The notes: generated from the letters alone by a model not told the origin. A DNA stretch of 64,000 bases from Ewingella sp. CoE-038-23 (GCF_040419245.1 NZ_JAZHOH010000001.1:1178001-1242000), one strand, 5' to 3'. Positions 37,172 to 46,879 are shown, counted from the stretch's first letter. Program-made: numbers and translations.

Positions 37172-38281
37172 ATGCGCCAGTCAGACATTCTCGTCGAAGT
37201 CAGTAACGACAAACAAACCCTGACCGCGCTGGTCGAGCAGGATGACCGCGTGGCTTATCTCTATATTTACGCCCGCGAAGATTTACGCGATCGCTTCCCG
37301 CGCATGCGCGCCTGCTGGATCCGCAATCTTTCTCCCGCCCCGCAGCACGACGACCATGCCGCCATGGAGAGCGGGAAGGCGCCGATGCTCGCCGCGCAGT
37401 ATTGCCGCAGCCTGGAGGCAGAAGCACCGCTGGATCCGGCACAAATTCAAATTTTATGGAATGAAAGCGACGACGGCGCGGCCCTCTGGTATCAAGGGTT
37501 GCTGCTGGCGGTGATCCCCGGCTGGAGCCTGTATATCGACCATTCGGTCTGCTATTCGGCGGGCTGTATCAAGCAAAACCCGCTGACTTTCCCATTGGGA
37601 TCGGCGTCGACCAATACGCAATATGAGTTGGCCGACAAGACGCGCCAATTCTGGCGCGACTGGCAGCAGGAAGAGCACAACCCGTGGCCGAAAATTCAGC
37701 GTAAATTCCTCGCCAGCTATGAGGAGCGCTTCGGGCCATCGGTGAAATATTACGGCATTGATCAGGGCAACTGGCCGCCAATGGCCATTTCCCAGCACGA
37801 GGATGAGGAGAATTACTACTTCTTCACGCTGGGCATGAGCATCCGCCCAATGCCGCAAATCGACATTATTTTCAATGACGAAGCCCGCGAACACCGGCGC
37901 ATCGAGCTGGCTTTCGCCGTCGGCAAAGAGTACGTCACGGAAGAGAACGCGGTGCAGATGGCCAGCGCGCTTTCTGGCTATGCGCAACTGCCTTGGACCA
38001 CGCTGAGCTGGCTGGGTGAAGGGCACACGCTGATTTCGCCGATGGCACCGCTGGGCTACGAGGGGCACGTGGTCTCTTCCGCGCTCTGTTCGCCTTCCAG
38101 CAAAATGACCCTGCCAGATAACTATGGTGACCCGGTAAACCAGTTCTGGATCAGCCCGATTTTCACCGCCGAACGGGAGTTTGCGCTTTCCCGCCCCAAT
38201 GGCGGATACGATTTGGTGGCGGCGATGATTGAGCAGGGGGCGCGTCACGTCTTTGCACCGCGTTCACCGGTGATGGGATAA
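37172..38281 (+). CDS. Suppressor-of-fused (SUFU) domain protein
   Basis: A 369-residue soluble protein. The C-terminal half looks like the bacterial SUFU domain (LPWTTLSWLGEGHTLISP, then NQFWISPIFTAEREFALS and NGGYDLVAAMIE). The N-terminal half (residues 1-170) includes WYQGLLLAVIPGWS and is less clear. Bacterial SUFU proteins often occur as immunity proteins for polymorphic toxins, but no toxin gene is adjacent. No signal peptide. Confidence 0.75.
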   Translation: MRQSDILVEVSNDKQTLTALVEQDDRVAYLYIYAREDLRDRFPRMRACWIRNLSPAPQHDDHAAMESGKAPMLAAQYCRSLEAEAPLDPAQIQILWNESDDGAALWYQGLLLAVIPGWSLYIDHSVCYSAGCIKQNPLTFPLGSASTNTQYELADKTRQFWRDWQQEEHNPWPKIQRKFLASYEERFGPSVKYYGIDQGNWPPMAISQHEDEENYYFFTLGMSIRPMPQIDIIFNDEAREHRRIELAFAVGKEYVTEENAVQMASALSGYAQLPWTTLSWLGEGHTLISPMAPLGYEGHVVSSALCSPSSKMTLPDNYGDPVNQFWISPIFTAEREFALSRPNGGYDLVAAMIEQGARHVFAPRSPVMG

Positions 38282-38452
38282 ATAATTAAATCTATCTAGC
38301 TGTTTTATATCGTTTAAATTTTGATGCTGTTGTGCCATCGGTGCTACTACCCTGATCGAATGCATCAAAAAAGGTTGTAGGAGAAGATGACTTTGCCGCC
38401 GGAGAAGGCCCCGGCGTAAACGTTCTTACCTACATAAAAAAGGATATAAAAC

Positions 38453-39373
38453 ATGGCTACTTTATATACCCCTTATATTGATGTGTCCCTGAATGCGCTG
38501 TGGAGTGACTGGCAGAATTACCCTAACGGTCGCCCAAACCCGCTTTACTCTCAACAGGCTATTTCTTACGGCGTTGACGGTCTGGTGCTGGGCTTCCTGA
38601 CACTTTCCCCGTCGAATAAAGCCTGCTGGGCCGCCTCCGACGCCATGCCGCTGGAATGGGCGCTGCCGCTGGCAAACGACCTGAACGCGGCAAACCGTCA
38701 GGTAATTGTCTCCTTCGGCGGCGCGTCCAACGCCGATATCTCCACCAAGTTCACTGTTGACCAACTGGTACAGACTTACACCGACGTGGTACAGAAGTTT
38801 AAAGCCAAACAGCTGGACTTCGACTTGGAAAACGGTCAATACGACTACGGTAAAATCAGCTCAGCCCTGGCGATTTTCCAGAAGAGCAACCCATCGGTTC
38901 GCATCAGCTTTACACTGCCAACCATGCCAGCAGGTTTGGTGACTGAAGGTCTGAACATCATTCAGAGCGCCAAAAATGCCGGTGTGAAGTTCAGCGTAAA
39001 CGGTATGGCGATGGACTATAACGACGGCGTTTCCAGCCAAGATATGGGTAAAGCAGCGACCAACGCGGCAACCAGCATCAAAACTCAGCTGGGCAAACTC
39101 TATCCGGGCCAGACTGACGCGCAGCTCTACCCACTGGTAGCCATCACCCCGATGATCGGTCTAAACGACGACACCACCGAGATGTTCAAACTGCCAGACG
39201 CGACCACGGTTGCCGCTTTCGCCAAGCAGAAGAACATGGCGTTTATCGGTAGCTGGTCGTTTAACCGCGACAACCCATCGAGCTACACCTACGTTGATTT
39301 GCAGACCAGCAGTAACCCGGCGCAGAAAGCCTCAGGTGATTATGCGAAGACGTTCTTAGCGGGTATTCGCTAA
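38453..39373 (+). CDS. GH18 chitinase-like protein without a signal peptide
   Basis: A 306-residue single-domain glycoside hydrolase family 18 protein. It has the SFGG motif (residues 87-90) and the catalytic DxDxE as D122-F-D124-L-E126, with the acid Glu present. The first Asp of the usual DxxDxDxE is Lys/Ala here. SWSFNRDNPSSYTY near the end forms the last barrel strand. No signal peptide, so export would need lysis, a holin or another non-Sec route. An AAAGGAT ribosome site precedes the ATG. Confidence 0.82.
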   Translation: MATLYTPYIDVSLNALWSDWQNYPNGRPNPLYSQQAISYGVDGLVLGFLTLSPSNKACWAASDAMPLEWALPLANDLNAANRQVIVSFGGASNADISTKFTVDQLVQTYTDVVQKFKAKQLDFDLENGQYDYGKISSALAIFQKSNPSVRISFTLPTMPAGLVTEGLNIIQSAKNAGVKFSVNGMAMDYNDGVSSQDMGKAATNAATSIKTQLGKLYPGQTDAQLYPLVAITPMIGLNDDTTEMFKLPDATTVAAFAKQKNMAFIGSWSFNRDNPSSYTYVDLQTSSNPAQKASGDYAKTFLAGIR

Positions 39374-39404
39374 GGGGAAATAGTGGGCAGGGAGGCCCAC
39401 AGCT

Positions 39405-39790
39405 CCTGTTTAGAACTTCAACTTCAAGGTCAAAACCGTGGGCTCGCCGCCCACATTTAGGTCTTTAAATTCAAAACCGTGGGCTCGCCGCCCACACTGG
39501 CCCAAAGGGTTTTAAACGAAACCCTTTGGAATCCTGCGTTTTTTTGCTGTTGTAAGATCGAGGCTTCGCAGGGTTGGGATGGACATGTTCCAGCCGCTTC
39601 TGTGTTCGCCACGAAATGCCGCCGCTTAGGCGGTGCCCTCACTGCGGGATTCCAACCCGCGTAAAAACACACGCGGTTTTCCACCTCTTGCTCGGCGTCA
39701 TTTCTGAACTTGGCCTACTGGCATTTACCCCGTGCCGTTTCAGTGGAGTGCTGTCTTGCTCCTCCCCCTGAAAAGGGGAGGGATAAAACT
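39405..39790. repeat. Modular hairpin-rich intergenic repeat, copy B
   Basis: A single forward copy between convergent genes. The GTGGGCTCGCCGCCCAC hairpin occurs twice in tandem (about 39441 and 39478). The variable stem is AAAGGGTTTT-aaacg-AAACCCTTT instead of copy A's AAGGGAGGCG stem. It then follows copy A: ATCGAGGCTTCGCAGGGTTG, GGACATGTTCCAG, GCCGCCGCTTAGGCGG, CACTGCGGGATTCCAACCCG, and GTGCCGTTTCAG. It ends with a CTCCTCCCC...GGGGAGGG hairpin from the second repeat. Confidence 0.85.
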
Positions 39791-39802
39791 AAAAGCTGCC
39801 CC

Positions 39803-41281
39803 CTAAAAATCTTCTGCATCAACATCATACCCTGAGGGTTCCCAGCGAATCGCCGTCAACACGATAAGCCCTGCCAGCGGCGCTAATGCGATCACCCAGA
39901 ATACGCCGGTGCCGAGGGCGGCGGCTAATACTGGGAACAGGAACAGCGAAACCGTTGAGCTGCCGCGCATTAACGTTTGGTTGAAGCCTACGCCCATGCC
40001 GCGTAGCGAGGTCGGGTAGCTCAGGGAGGCGAAGGTCATGGTGTGGGAGCCGGGGCCGAAACCTTGGCCGAACAGGAATAGCGCCAACATGCCGATGGAA
40101 ATCGCGGCTTCTGCGCCGTCGGTTGGGCGACCAATGGCGGCGAGGACCACCAGAGCGATCAGCTGACAGGCATATCCGGCGACGGTCATCTTCCATGCGC
40201 CGAACTTCGACACATAGCGCACCGCAATCAGCCCGCCGACAAAGGCAAACAGCAGATTAAGCGCCAGCGACACCAGGATGGTGCTGATCATCGACTGAGC
40301 CAAAAACGTCGATAGGATCACCGGCAGGCCGAAGGCCACGGCGTTATAGGCGAAGGAGGAGGCCACGGCGGTCACCGTCGCCAGCACGGTGCGGCGCAGA
40401 TAAACCCCTTGCAGCAGCGTGCCGTAGTTGCGCCACGCGGCTTTGCGCACTTTTACCGCCGGTTTCAGATCGGCCTCGTCGGCCACCACGGCATTAATAT
40501 TGTATGACTTACGCAAAATCGCGGCGGCACCTTGCAGGTCGCCCTGATTGGCGGCCCACACCGGCGACTCATTCATATAACGATGGCGGATGGCGATGAT
40601 CAGCAGAGCCGGAACCGCGCCGAAGCCGAGGATTAAACGCCACAGCCAGTCGGTGTGCGTGGCAGGCAATACCGCGTAAAGCAGCAGTACGAGCAGATAG
40701 GAGATGCTGATGGCGGCGTACCACGTCGGGCACCACATCGCCACGCGCGAGGCTTTATTGCCGCGCCCGGACAGCTTGGAGAACTCAGCTAAAAACGCCA
40801 TCGCCACCGGCAAATCAATGCCGACCCCAAGTCCCATCACAAAGCGTGACCCGCCCAGCACCCACTCGTTTGGGGCAAATGCACAGGCCAGCGCGGCAAA
40901 GACGAAGAAGAACATGTCGGCCATAAACACCCGGTAACGGCCAATTTTGTCGGTGAGATAGCCGCCGAACAGCGCGCCGATGATCGCCCCGAAGGTGATT
41001 GCGGAAGCCACCATGCCGGTACCCGACGGCGTCAGGCTAAATTCGCGCGTGATGTCTTTAATGCCGAAGGCCAGCGCGCCGAGGTCATAGGCGTCGAGGA
41101 AAACGCCGCCGAGTGCGATAGCAATCACGATGCGTGCGTCGCTGAGCTTCGCGGCCCCACGGTTGACGAGCTGGGTGATATCGGCGGCGGAGCGGATTAA
41201 AACCGGCGCGTCGCTGGAGGATGAACTGACTGAACCTGTATTCCCTGAACCGGCGGGAGCCGCCGCAAATGAATCTGACAT
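39803..41281 (-). CDS. MFS transporter (sugar-porter/organic-acid type)
   Basis: About 492 residues. A Ser/Gly/Ala-rich, probably disordered N-terminus of about 35 residues precedes the 12-helix MFS core (GGVFLDAYDLGALAFGIKDI, FGGYLTDKIGRYRVFMADM, MGLGVGIDLPVAMAFLAEFS). This pattern fits the family 2.A.1 sugar/aromatic-acid transporters. The start is unclear: ATG at 41281 or TTG at 41305; neither has a good ribosome site. The gene is divergent from osmF. Confidence 0.78.
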   Translation of the reverse strand: MSDSFAAAPAGSGNTGSVSSSSSDAPVLIRSAADITQLVNRGAAKLSDARIVIAIALGGVFLDAYDLGALAFGIKDITREFSLTPSGTGMVASAITFGAIIGALFGGYLTDKIGRYRVFMADMFFFVFAALACAFAPNEWVLGGSRFVMGLGVGIDLPVAMAFLAEFSKLSGRGNKASRVAMWCPTWYAAISISYLLVLLLYAVLPATHTDWLWRLILGFGAVPALLIIAIRHRYMNESPVWAANQGDLQGAAAILRKSYNINAVVADEADLKPAVKVRKAAWRNYGTLLQGVYLRRTVLATVTAVASSFAYNAVAFGLPVILSTFLAQSMISTILVSLALNLLFAFVGGLIAVRYVSKFGAWKMTVAGYACQLIALVVLAAIGRPTDGAEAAISIGMLALFLFGQGFGPGSHTMTFASLSYPTSLRGMGVGFNQTLMRGSSTVSLFLFPVLAAALGTGVFWVIALAPLAGLIVLTAIRWEPSGYDVDAEDF

Positions 41282-41627
41282 AATTATTTTTACGCTTTTA
41301 GACAAAAAATCAGCATAGAAGGGGGGTGACCTCAGTCACAACTGATTTTTATTCATGAGGTAAATGAAATAGTTATAACTTAAAACATTTTCATCTGAGA
41401 GGAGGGGCGCGTCGGCTAGGCTAGCCCTGTTACTTTAGGCGCTGAGTGGCAAAGCTTTTCGCAAATAAGCATTTTACTCAAAAATCCAGCCTTGGTGTGA
41501 TGACCCGCCATTTTGTCCGAATTGGCAAAATTGAACTATTCTTTATCACACCGTATGTGTATACGAATTAATGTTGTTGGTGATATCAAAGCCTTAACAT
41601 AAAAGTAACCCGATAAGAGGAAATAAG
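41282..41627. other. MFS-osmF divergent intergenic region with a possible osmF promoter
   Basis: 346 bases without a gene. A candidate promoter is TTGTCC (41513-41518), 18 bases, TATTCT (41537-41542). The wider CTATTCTTT is one change from the sigma-S extended -10 CTATACTTT, and E. coli osmF (yehZ) is RpoS-controlled. An AT-rich stretch follows. Confidence 0.4.
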
Positions 41628-42572
41628 ATGGCTTTCATGACAGGACGTGGGCGAGTGCGGGCAATAGCGGCAGCAGCGACGTTGGCAATGGTTTCTACTT
41701 TTAGTCTTTCTGCGCAAGCCGCAGACAGCGTGCGCGTCGGCTCGAAAATCGATACCGAAGGCTCGCTGCTGGGCAATCTGATTGTGCAGGTGCTGGAAGC
41801 CCACGGCATCAAGACCACCAATAAACTGCAGCTGGGGACCACCAAAGTGGTGCGCGGCGCGATCACCGCCGGCGAAATCGATATCTACCCTGAGTACACC
41901 GGCAACGGCGCTTTCTTCTTCTCTGATGAGAAAGACCCGGCGTGGAAAGATGCCAAGGCCGGTTTCGAGAAAGTGAAAAAGCTCGACTATGACCAGAACA
42001 AAATCGTCTGGCTGGATGCTTCCCCTGCCAACAACACCTGGACTATCGCGGTGCGTGACGACCTCGCCAGTGCGCATAACCTGAAAAGCCTTGAAGATTT
42101 GGGCAAGTGGATTAAAAGCGGCGGCGACTTCAAACTGGCGGCCTCTGCCGAGTTCATCGAGCGCCCGGATGCTTTACCGGCGTTTGAAAATGCTTACGAC
42201 TTTAAGCTGAAACAGAACCAGCTGCTTTCGCTGGCGGGCGGGGATACCGCAGTGACCATCAAGGCGGCGGCGGAAAAAACCTCTGGCGTGAACGCGGCGA
42301 TGGCGTACGGCACCGACGGCCCGGTTGCGGCATTGGGTCTGGTAACGCTGACTGACCCGAAAGGGGTGCAACCGATTTACGCTCCGGCACCGATCATTCG
42401 TGAATCCGTGCTGAAGGCGCATCCCAACATTCCAGAACTGTTGAAGCCGGTCTTCGCCTCCCTCGATGGCCCGACGCTGCAAAAGCTGAATGCCAAAATC
42501 GCGGTTGACGGTCAAGATGCCAAAAAAGTGGCCGCGAAATACCTGCAAGACAAAGGTTTCGTCAAAAAATGA
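41628..42572 (+). CDS. osmF: Osmoprotectant-type ABC transporter substrate-binding protein
   Basis: A 314-residue periplasmic binding protein of the OsmF/YehZ group, with a signal peptide ending SLSAQAA. It has TEGSLLGNLIVQVLEAHGI and GEIDIYPEYTGNGAFFF. The group binds glycine betaine and related osmolytes weakly. First gene of osmF-yehY-yehX-yehW; AAGAGG lies upstream of the ATG. A GC-rich hairpin separates it from yehY. Confidence 0.93.
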   Translation: MAFMTGRGRVRAIAAAATLAMVSTFSLSAQAADSVRVGSKIDTEGSLLGNLIVQVLEAHGIKTTNKLQLGTTKVVRGAITAGEIDIYPEYTGNGAFFFSDEKDPAWKDAKAGFEKVKKLDYDQNKIVWLDASPANNTWTIAVRDDLASAHNLKSLEDLGKWIKSGGDFKLAASAEFIERPDALPAFENAYDFKLKQNQLLSLAGGDTAVTIKAAAEKTSGVNAAMAYGTDGPVAALGLVTLTDPKGVQPIYAPAPIIRESVLKAHPNIPELLKPVFASLDGPTLQKLNAKIAVDGQDAKKVAAKYLQDKGFVKK

Positions 42573-42603
42573 TCCTTGCCATATCGGTGAGGAGATAACT
42601 CAA

Positions 42604-42627
42604 GCCCGCCCGGTTCGCCGCGCGGGC
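42604..42627 (+). promoter_or_regulatory. GC-rich hairpin between osmF and yehY
   Basis: GCCCGC...GCGGGC, with further pairing across CCGGTTCGCCGC. Not followed by a T run. It probably stabilises the osmF message 3' end or lowers read-through, so that the binding protein exceeds the permease. Confidence 0.5.
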
Positions 42628-42654
42628 TGAACTTTTTAGATTTAGGTGACTTTT

Positions 42655-43821
42655 TTGACCCGGGACTTCGTTAAAAATCGCGTACTACTGACGCTGGTTA
42701 TTCTGATTGTTGCCGCCGGAAGCGGCCTGGCCTTTCTGAGCCATGCCCCGAACCGACTGGTGTCTGGCAAAGGGATCTCCCTCGCCAGCCTGCTCGACGG
42801 GCAGAGCCTGTGGCTGCTGCTGCCGGTGCTGCTCCTGCTACTGCTCTCCTTCTTTACCCCTTCGCGCCGCAACATGATTGTGGTGATGCTGCTGGCGGAA
42901 ATCTTGCTGTTTGGCCTGACGGCGTTGACCGGCCACGCGGCTATTGCGCTGACCGGCGGAGATGAAGATAGCGTGGCGAGAACCTCGCTCGGCGGGGCAT
43001 TCTGGGCCAGCGCGGCGCTCTCACTGCTCATCGCCTCTGATGCCATTTCCCGCATTACCAAGAGTCCGACGTGGCGCATCCTGCTCAACGTGCAGGTGGT
43101 TATTCCGGTGATTGCGCTGATTGTCACCGGCCAGCTGAGCGAACTGTCGCTGCTCAAAGAGTATGACAATCGCTCCGACGTGTTCAATGACGCGCTGTGG
43201 CAGCATCTCGGTATTCTGTTTGGCACGCTGGTTCCGGCCATTTTGCTCGGCCTGCCGCTGGGTATTATTTGCCATCGCTCGGCTCGCTGGCAGACGCCGA
43301 TCCTCTCGGTGCTCAACATCATTCAAACGGTGCCTTCGATTGCGCTGTTTGGCCTGCTGCTGGCGCCCCTTGCCGGGCTGGCGAAGGCGCTGCCGTGGCT
43401 GGCGGAGCACGGTATCAGCGGCATCGGGCTGGCTCCGGCGATTATCGCGCTGGTGCTTTATTCGCTATTGCCGCTGGTGCGTAGCGTGATTGCCGGATTG
43501 GATTCGGTCTCTTCGGGCGTGATTGAGTCGGCACGCGGCATGGGGATGAACCGGCTACAGGTGTTTTACAAAGTACAAATTCCTATCGCGCTGCCGGTAA
43601 TCCTGACCGGCATTCGCATCGTCGCGGTGCAAACCGTCGGCATGGCGGTGGTGGCCGCGCTGATTGGCGCAGGCGGCTTCGGCGCCATTATGTTCCAGGG
43701 GCTGCTGAGCAGCGCGCTGGACTTGGTGCTGCTCGGGGTGATCCCAGTGGTTCTAATGGCAGTCATCGTCGATGGCATCTTTAAATTCTTAGTCTCAATG
43801 TTGGAAACCTCACGCAGATGA
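42655..43821 (+). CDS. yehY: Osmoprotectant ABC transporter permease YehY
   Basis: A 388-residue permease with an N-terminal helix block and the C-terminal binding-protein-dependent transport domain (SARGMGMNRLQVFYKVQIPI coupling loop, ALIGAGGFGAIMFQGLL). I prefer the TTG at 42655 because AGGTGA (42644-42649), an exact anti-16S match, is 5 bases upstream; a GTG at 42646 in frame would lie in that site. The stop overlaps yehX by 4 bases. Confidence 0.9.
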   Translation: MTRDFVKNRVLLTLVILIVAAGSGLAFLSHAPNRLVSGKGISLASLLDGQSLWLLLPVLLLLLLSFFTPSRRNMIVVMLLAEILLFGLTALTGHAAIALTGGDEDSVARTSLGGAFWASAALSLLIASDAISRITKSPTWRILLNVQVVIPVIALIVTGQLSELSLLKEYDNRSDVFNDALWQHLGILFGTLVPAILLGLPLGIICHRSARWQTPILSVLNIIQTVPSIALFGLLLAPLAGLAKALPWLAEHGISGIGLAPAIIALVLYSLLPLVRSVIAGLDSVSSGVIESARGMGMNRLQVFYKVQIPIALPVILTGIRIVAVQTVGMAVVAALIGAGGFGAIMFQGLLSSALDLVLLGVIPVVLMAVIVDGIFKFLVSMLETSRR

Positions 43822-44762
43822 TTCATTTCAATCAGGTAAGCAAACACTTCGCCGGAAAAGCGGTGGTTCGGGATCTGACGCTGGAGATGTCCAAGGGCGA
43901 GTTTACGGTGCTGATTGGCACCTCCGGCTCGGGCAAATCCACGACACTGAAGATGATTAACCGTCTGGTGGAGCACGATCAGGGACAGATCACCTTTGCT
44001 GGTGAGCCTATCAGCCAGTTCCGCGCGCAGGATCTGCGCCGCCGTATGGGTTACGCCATTCAGTCAATCGGCCTGTTCCCGCACTGGACGGTGGAAGAGA
44101 ATATCGCCACCGTGCCGCAACTGCTCAAATGGCCGAAGGCCAAAATTCGCGACCGCGTGACCGAGCTGATGGAGCTGCTGCATCTCGACCCAAACCAGTT
44201 CCGCCATCGCTACCCGCACCAGCTTTCTGGCGGCCAGCAGCAGCGCGTGGGCGTGGCTCGCGCACTGGCCTCTGACCCCGAAGTGCTGTTAATGGACGAA
44301 CCTTTTGGCGCCCTTGACCCAGTCACTCGCGCCACTTTGCAGCAAGAAGTGGCGCGAATTCATCAGCTTACTAATCGCACCATTGTGCTGGTGACGCATG
44401 ATATTGATGAAGCGCTGAGCCTGGCGGACCGCATTGTGTTGCTCAATGAAGGGCAGGTGATTCAGCAGGGCACGCCGCTGGAAATGCTCACCAAGCCCGC
44501 CACGCCGTTTGTGCGTGACTTCTTCGGGCGCAGCGACATGGGCATCAAGCTGCTCTCTTTAGGGCTGGTGGGCGAGCGCACCCGTCGCGGCGAAACCTTG
44601 CCAACTTCCCTTGAGCCGATTGCCGCCTCCATGACGCTGCGTGAAGCGCTGTCGGTCTTTGTCGCCCGCCACGTCGAGCAGCTGCCGGTGATTGATGACG
44701 CCGGGCAGCCGCTGGGCGTGCTGCACTTTGGCGATTTGGTGGCCGAAAGGAGTGAAGCATGA
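43818..44762 (+). CDS. yehX: Osmoprotectant ABC transporter ATP-binding protein YehX
   Basis: A 314-residue ABC ATPase: Walker [11 protein letters not shown]-loop [17 protein letters not shown], signature [15 protein letters not shown] and Walker [14 protein letters not shown]. The C-terminal extension (about residues 235-314) is a CBS-like regulatory region ending in [20 protein letters not shown]. It is linked to yehY and yehW by ATGA overlaps. Confidence 0.93.
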   Translation: MIHFNQVSKHFAGKAVVRDLTLEMSKGEFTVLIGTSGSGKSTTLKMINRLVEHDQGQITFAGEPISQFRAQDLRRRMGYAIQSIGLFPHWTVEENIATVPQLLKWPKAKIRDRVTELMELLHLDPNQFRHRYPHQLSGGQQQRVGVARALASDPEVLLMDEPFGALDPVTRATLQQEVARIHQLTNRTIVLVTHDIDEALSLADRIVLLNEGQVIQQGTPLEMLTKPATPFVRDFFGRSDMGIKLLSLGLVGERTRRGETLPTSLEPIAASMTLREALSVFVARHVEQLPVIDDAGQPLGVLHFGDLVAERSEA

Positions 44763-45511
44763 CCTTGCGTTGGCTGAAAGATCCGCTGCCATGGGTGATC
44801 CTGCTGCTGGTCGCGCTGGTGTTCGGCATGACCTCGCTCGGCGGCTTATTCCACTGGATGTTTCCAGCGCTAGACCGCCCGGTGTATCTGCAAGAGAGCT
44901 TTGCCTCGCTGGTGCGTGCGCACTTGCTGCTGGTGGGCATCTCTAGCCTGATTGCCGTGGTGATTGGCGTGGCGGCGGGGATTGGCGTTACGCGCCACGC
45001 GGGTAAGGAGTTTCGCTCGCTGGTGGAAACCATTGTGGCGATGGGTCAGACGTTTCCGCCGGTTGCAGTATTAGCCGTGGCGGTGCCGGTGATGGGCTTT
45101 AGTGAGAAACCGGCGATTATCGCGCTGGTGCTGTACGGGCTGCTGCCTATCCTGCAAGGGACCATTGCCGGGATTGAGTCAGTCCCGGCTTCGGCGCGGG
45201 AAATCGCGCAGGGCGTCGGCATGAGCCGCTGGCAAATTCTGCGCAAGGTGGAGATCCCACTGGCGGCGCCGGTGATTGTCTCCGGTATTCGCACCTCGGT
45301 GATCATCAACATCGGCACCGCGGCGATTGCCTCAAGCGTCGGTACCCAGAGTCTCGGCTCGCCGATCGTGATTGGCCTGAGTGGGTTTAACACGGCCTAT
45401 GTGTTGCAGGGGGCGATCATTGTCGCCTTGCTGGCGATCATTGTGGATATGGCTTTCGAACGCTGGAGCCGTCGCCTGCAATGCTGGCAGGTGACTCCGC
45501 CGCAGGAATAG
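44759..45511 (+). CDS. yehW: Osmoprotectant ABC transporter permease YehW
   Basis: A 250-residue permease with five to six helices, coupling loop [20 protein letters not shown] and the [18 protein letters not shown] ending typical of the YehW/OpuC group. Partner of YehY. Last gene of the operon. Confidence 0.93.
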   Translation: MTLRWLKDPLPWVILLLVALVFGMTSLGGLFHWMFPALDRPVYLQESFASLVRAHLLLVGISSLIAVVIGVAAGIGVTRHAGKEFRSLVETIVAMGQTFPPVAVLAVAVPVMGFSEKPAIIALVLYGLLPILQGTIAGIESVPASAREIAQGVGMSRWQILRKVEIPLAAPVIVSGIRTSVIINIGTAAIASSVGTQSLGSPIVIGLSGFNTAYVLQGAIIVALLAIIVDMAFERWSRRLQCWQVTPPQE

Positions 45512-45542
45512 CGCGGCAGAAAAGCGGGGGAGTTTTGAATCG

Positions 45543-45564
45543 AAACGCGTCTTAGGACGCGTTT
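45543..45564. terminator. Palindromic terminator shared by yehW and yohO
   Basis: AAACGCGTC-ttag-GACGCGTTT, a perfect nine-pair stem between convergent genes. The four-base loop contains the yohO stop codon (TAA on the reverse strand), so the end of the yohO frame is built into the hairpin. Confidence 0.75.
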
Positions 45565-45725
45565 TGTGTAGCTGGTGCAGGAACCACGGAAGGAGCGGAG
45601 CTGGTATCTGGCGCTTTATCTTCCTGAATCACCACTGCGTAACCTGCCACCATCACGCCGCCGATTGCGCCAATAGCCATCAGGCCGAACAGGGCGATAA
45701 GACATTTTTTGCCGAACGTATTCAT
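45552..45725 (-). CDS. yohO: Small membrane protein YohO-like (57 aa)
   Basis: Encodes 57 residues with one membrane helix: KCLIALFGLMAIGAIGGVMV, then AGYAVVIQ, followed by a hydrophilic Pro/Ala/Ser tail (KAPDTSSAPSVVPAPATQNA). The helix closely matches E. coli YohO, which also neighbours yehW but is only about 35 residues, so the tail here is an extension. AAGAGG lies 7 bases before the ATG. Function unknown. Confidence 0.85.
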   Translation of the reverse strand: MNTFGKKCLIALFGLMAIGAIGGVMVAGYAVVIQEDKAPDTSSAPSVVPAPATQNAS

Positions 45726-45949
45726 TTGCGAACCTCTTAAATAATTGCCCGGAATTATAAGTCGTTTGCCCCCTCCTGCAACAGTCTATTGATGCGCTTG
45801 TTACCTCGCGGAGAGGTTTTCGGTGCAAACCGCGTGCTAAAGAAACTTTTTCGTAACATCTGGACGTAATAGCACATATTTACTTGCCGCTCTGCTGAGC
45901 AATAGCGTTAACTGTTCGCCTTCTAACTAATTCTAAAAAAGTACTTACC

Positions 45950-46873
45950 ATGACCCGAACAGCCTTTCGCTCCCTGCTGCCTTTAATCGGTGCACTTTTC
46001 GCGTTGTATTTTATCTGGGGTTCGACCTATTTTGTCATTCGCATCGGCGTAGAGAGCTGGCCGCCGCTGATGATGGCCGGCCTGCGCTTTTTCATCGCGG
46101 GCTGCGTGATGTTCACCTTTTTGCTACTGCGCGGCTATAAGTTCCCGACGCTGAAACAGTGGCTGTCGGCGGGGGCCATCGGCATTCTGCTGCTGGCGGT
46201 GGGCAATGGCCTGGTGACCGTCGCCGAGCATTTGGACGTGCCCTCCGGCATTGCCGCCGTGATGGTCGCCACCGTGCCGCTTTTTACTTTATGTTTCAGC
46301 CGCCTGTGGGGGATGCCGAACAGCCGACTGGAGTGGACCGGCGTCGCCATCGGCCTGTTTGGCATTGTGTTGTTGAATACCGGCAGCAGCCTCGGCGGAA
46401 ATCCCTGGGGCGCGGTACTGATTTTGATCGCCTCCATCAGCTGGGCTTTTGGCTCGGTATGGAGTTCACGCCTGACCTTGCCAACTGGCCTGATGGCCGG
46501 TGCCGCCGAGATGATTGTCGCGGGCGTCGTGCTGCTGGCCGCCAGCTATTTGAATGGCGAAAAGCTCGCTGCCACGCCGTCGCTGAGTGGTTTTCTGGCG
46601 CTTGGCTACCTGATGGTGTTCGGCTCGATGATTGCCATTAGCGCCTATATGTTCCTGCTGAAAACCGTCCGCCCGGCCATCGCCACCAGCTACGCCTACG
46701 TCAACCCCATCGTCGCCGTGCTGATAGGCATAAGCTTCGGCGGCGAATGGTTATCCCCAGTAGAGTGGGTCGCGCTGGTAGTGATTTTGTGCGCGGTGCT
46801 GTTGGTGACCCTTGGCAAGTTTGTGTTTGGGAGGAAACCGGCGGTGATTCATGAGGTTAAGACTAACCGGTGA
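45950..46873 (+). CDS. yedA: EamA/DMT-family exporter YedA
   Basis: A 307-residue drug/metabolite transporter with ten hydrophobic helices and two EamA repeats (FALYFIWGSTYFVIRIGVES in the first, ISWAFGSVWSSRLTLP in the second). Close to E. coli YedA; the substrate is not well defined. Single gene, with copy C of the modular repeat immediately downstream. Confidence 0.87.
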   Translation: MTRTAFRSLLPLIGALFALYFIWGSTYFVIRIGVESWPPLMMAGLRFFIAGCVMFTFLLLRGYKFPTLKQWLSAGAIGILLLAVGNGLVTVAEHLDVPSGIAAVMVATVPLFTLCFSRLWGMPNSRLEWTGVAIGLFGIVLLNTGSSLGGNPWGAVLILIASISWAFGSVWSSRLTLPTGLMAGAAEMIVAGVVLLAASYLNGEKLAATPSLSGFLALGYLMVFGSMIAISAYMFLLKTVRPAIATSYAYVNPIVAVLIGISFGGEWLSPVEWVALVVILCAVLLVTLGKFVFGRKPAVIHEVKTNR

Positions 46874-46879
46874 GTCTTT

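Noticed and set aside
38453..38480. Signal peptide at the start of the GH18 protein
   Set aside because: The N-terminus MATLYTPYIDVSLNALWSDW has no basic start or hydrophobic core and begins directly with the barrel strand.
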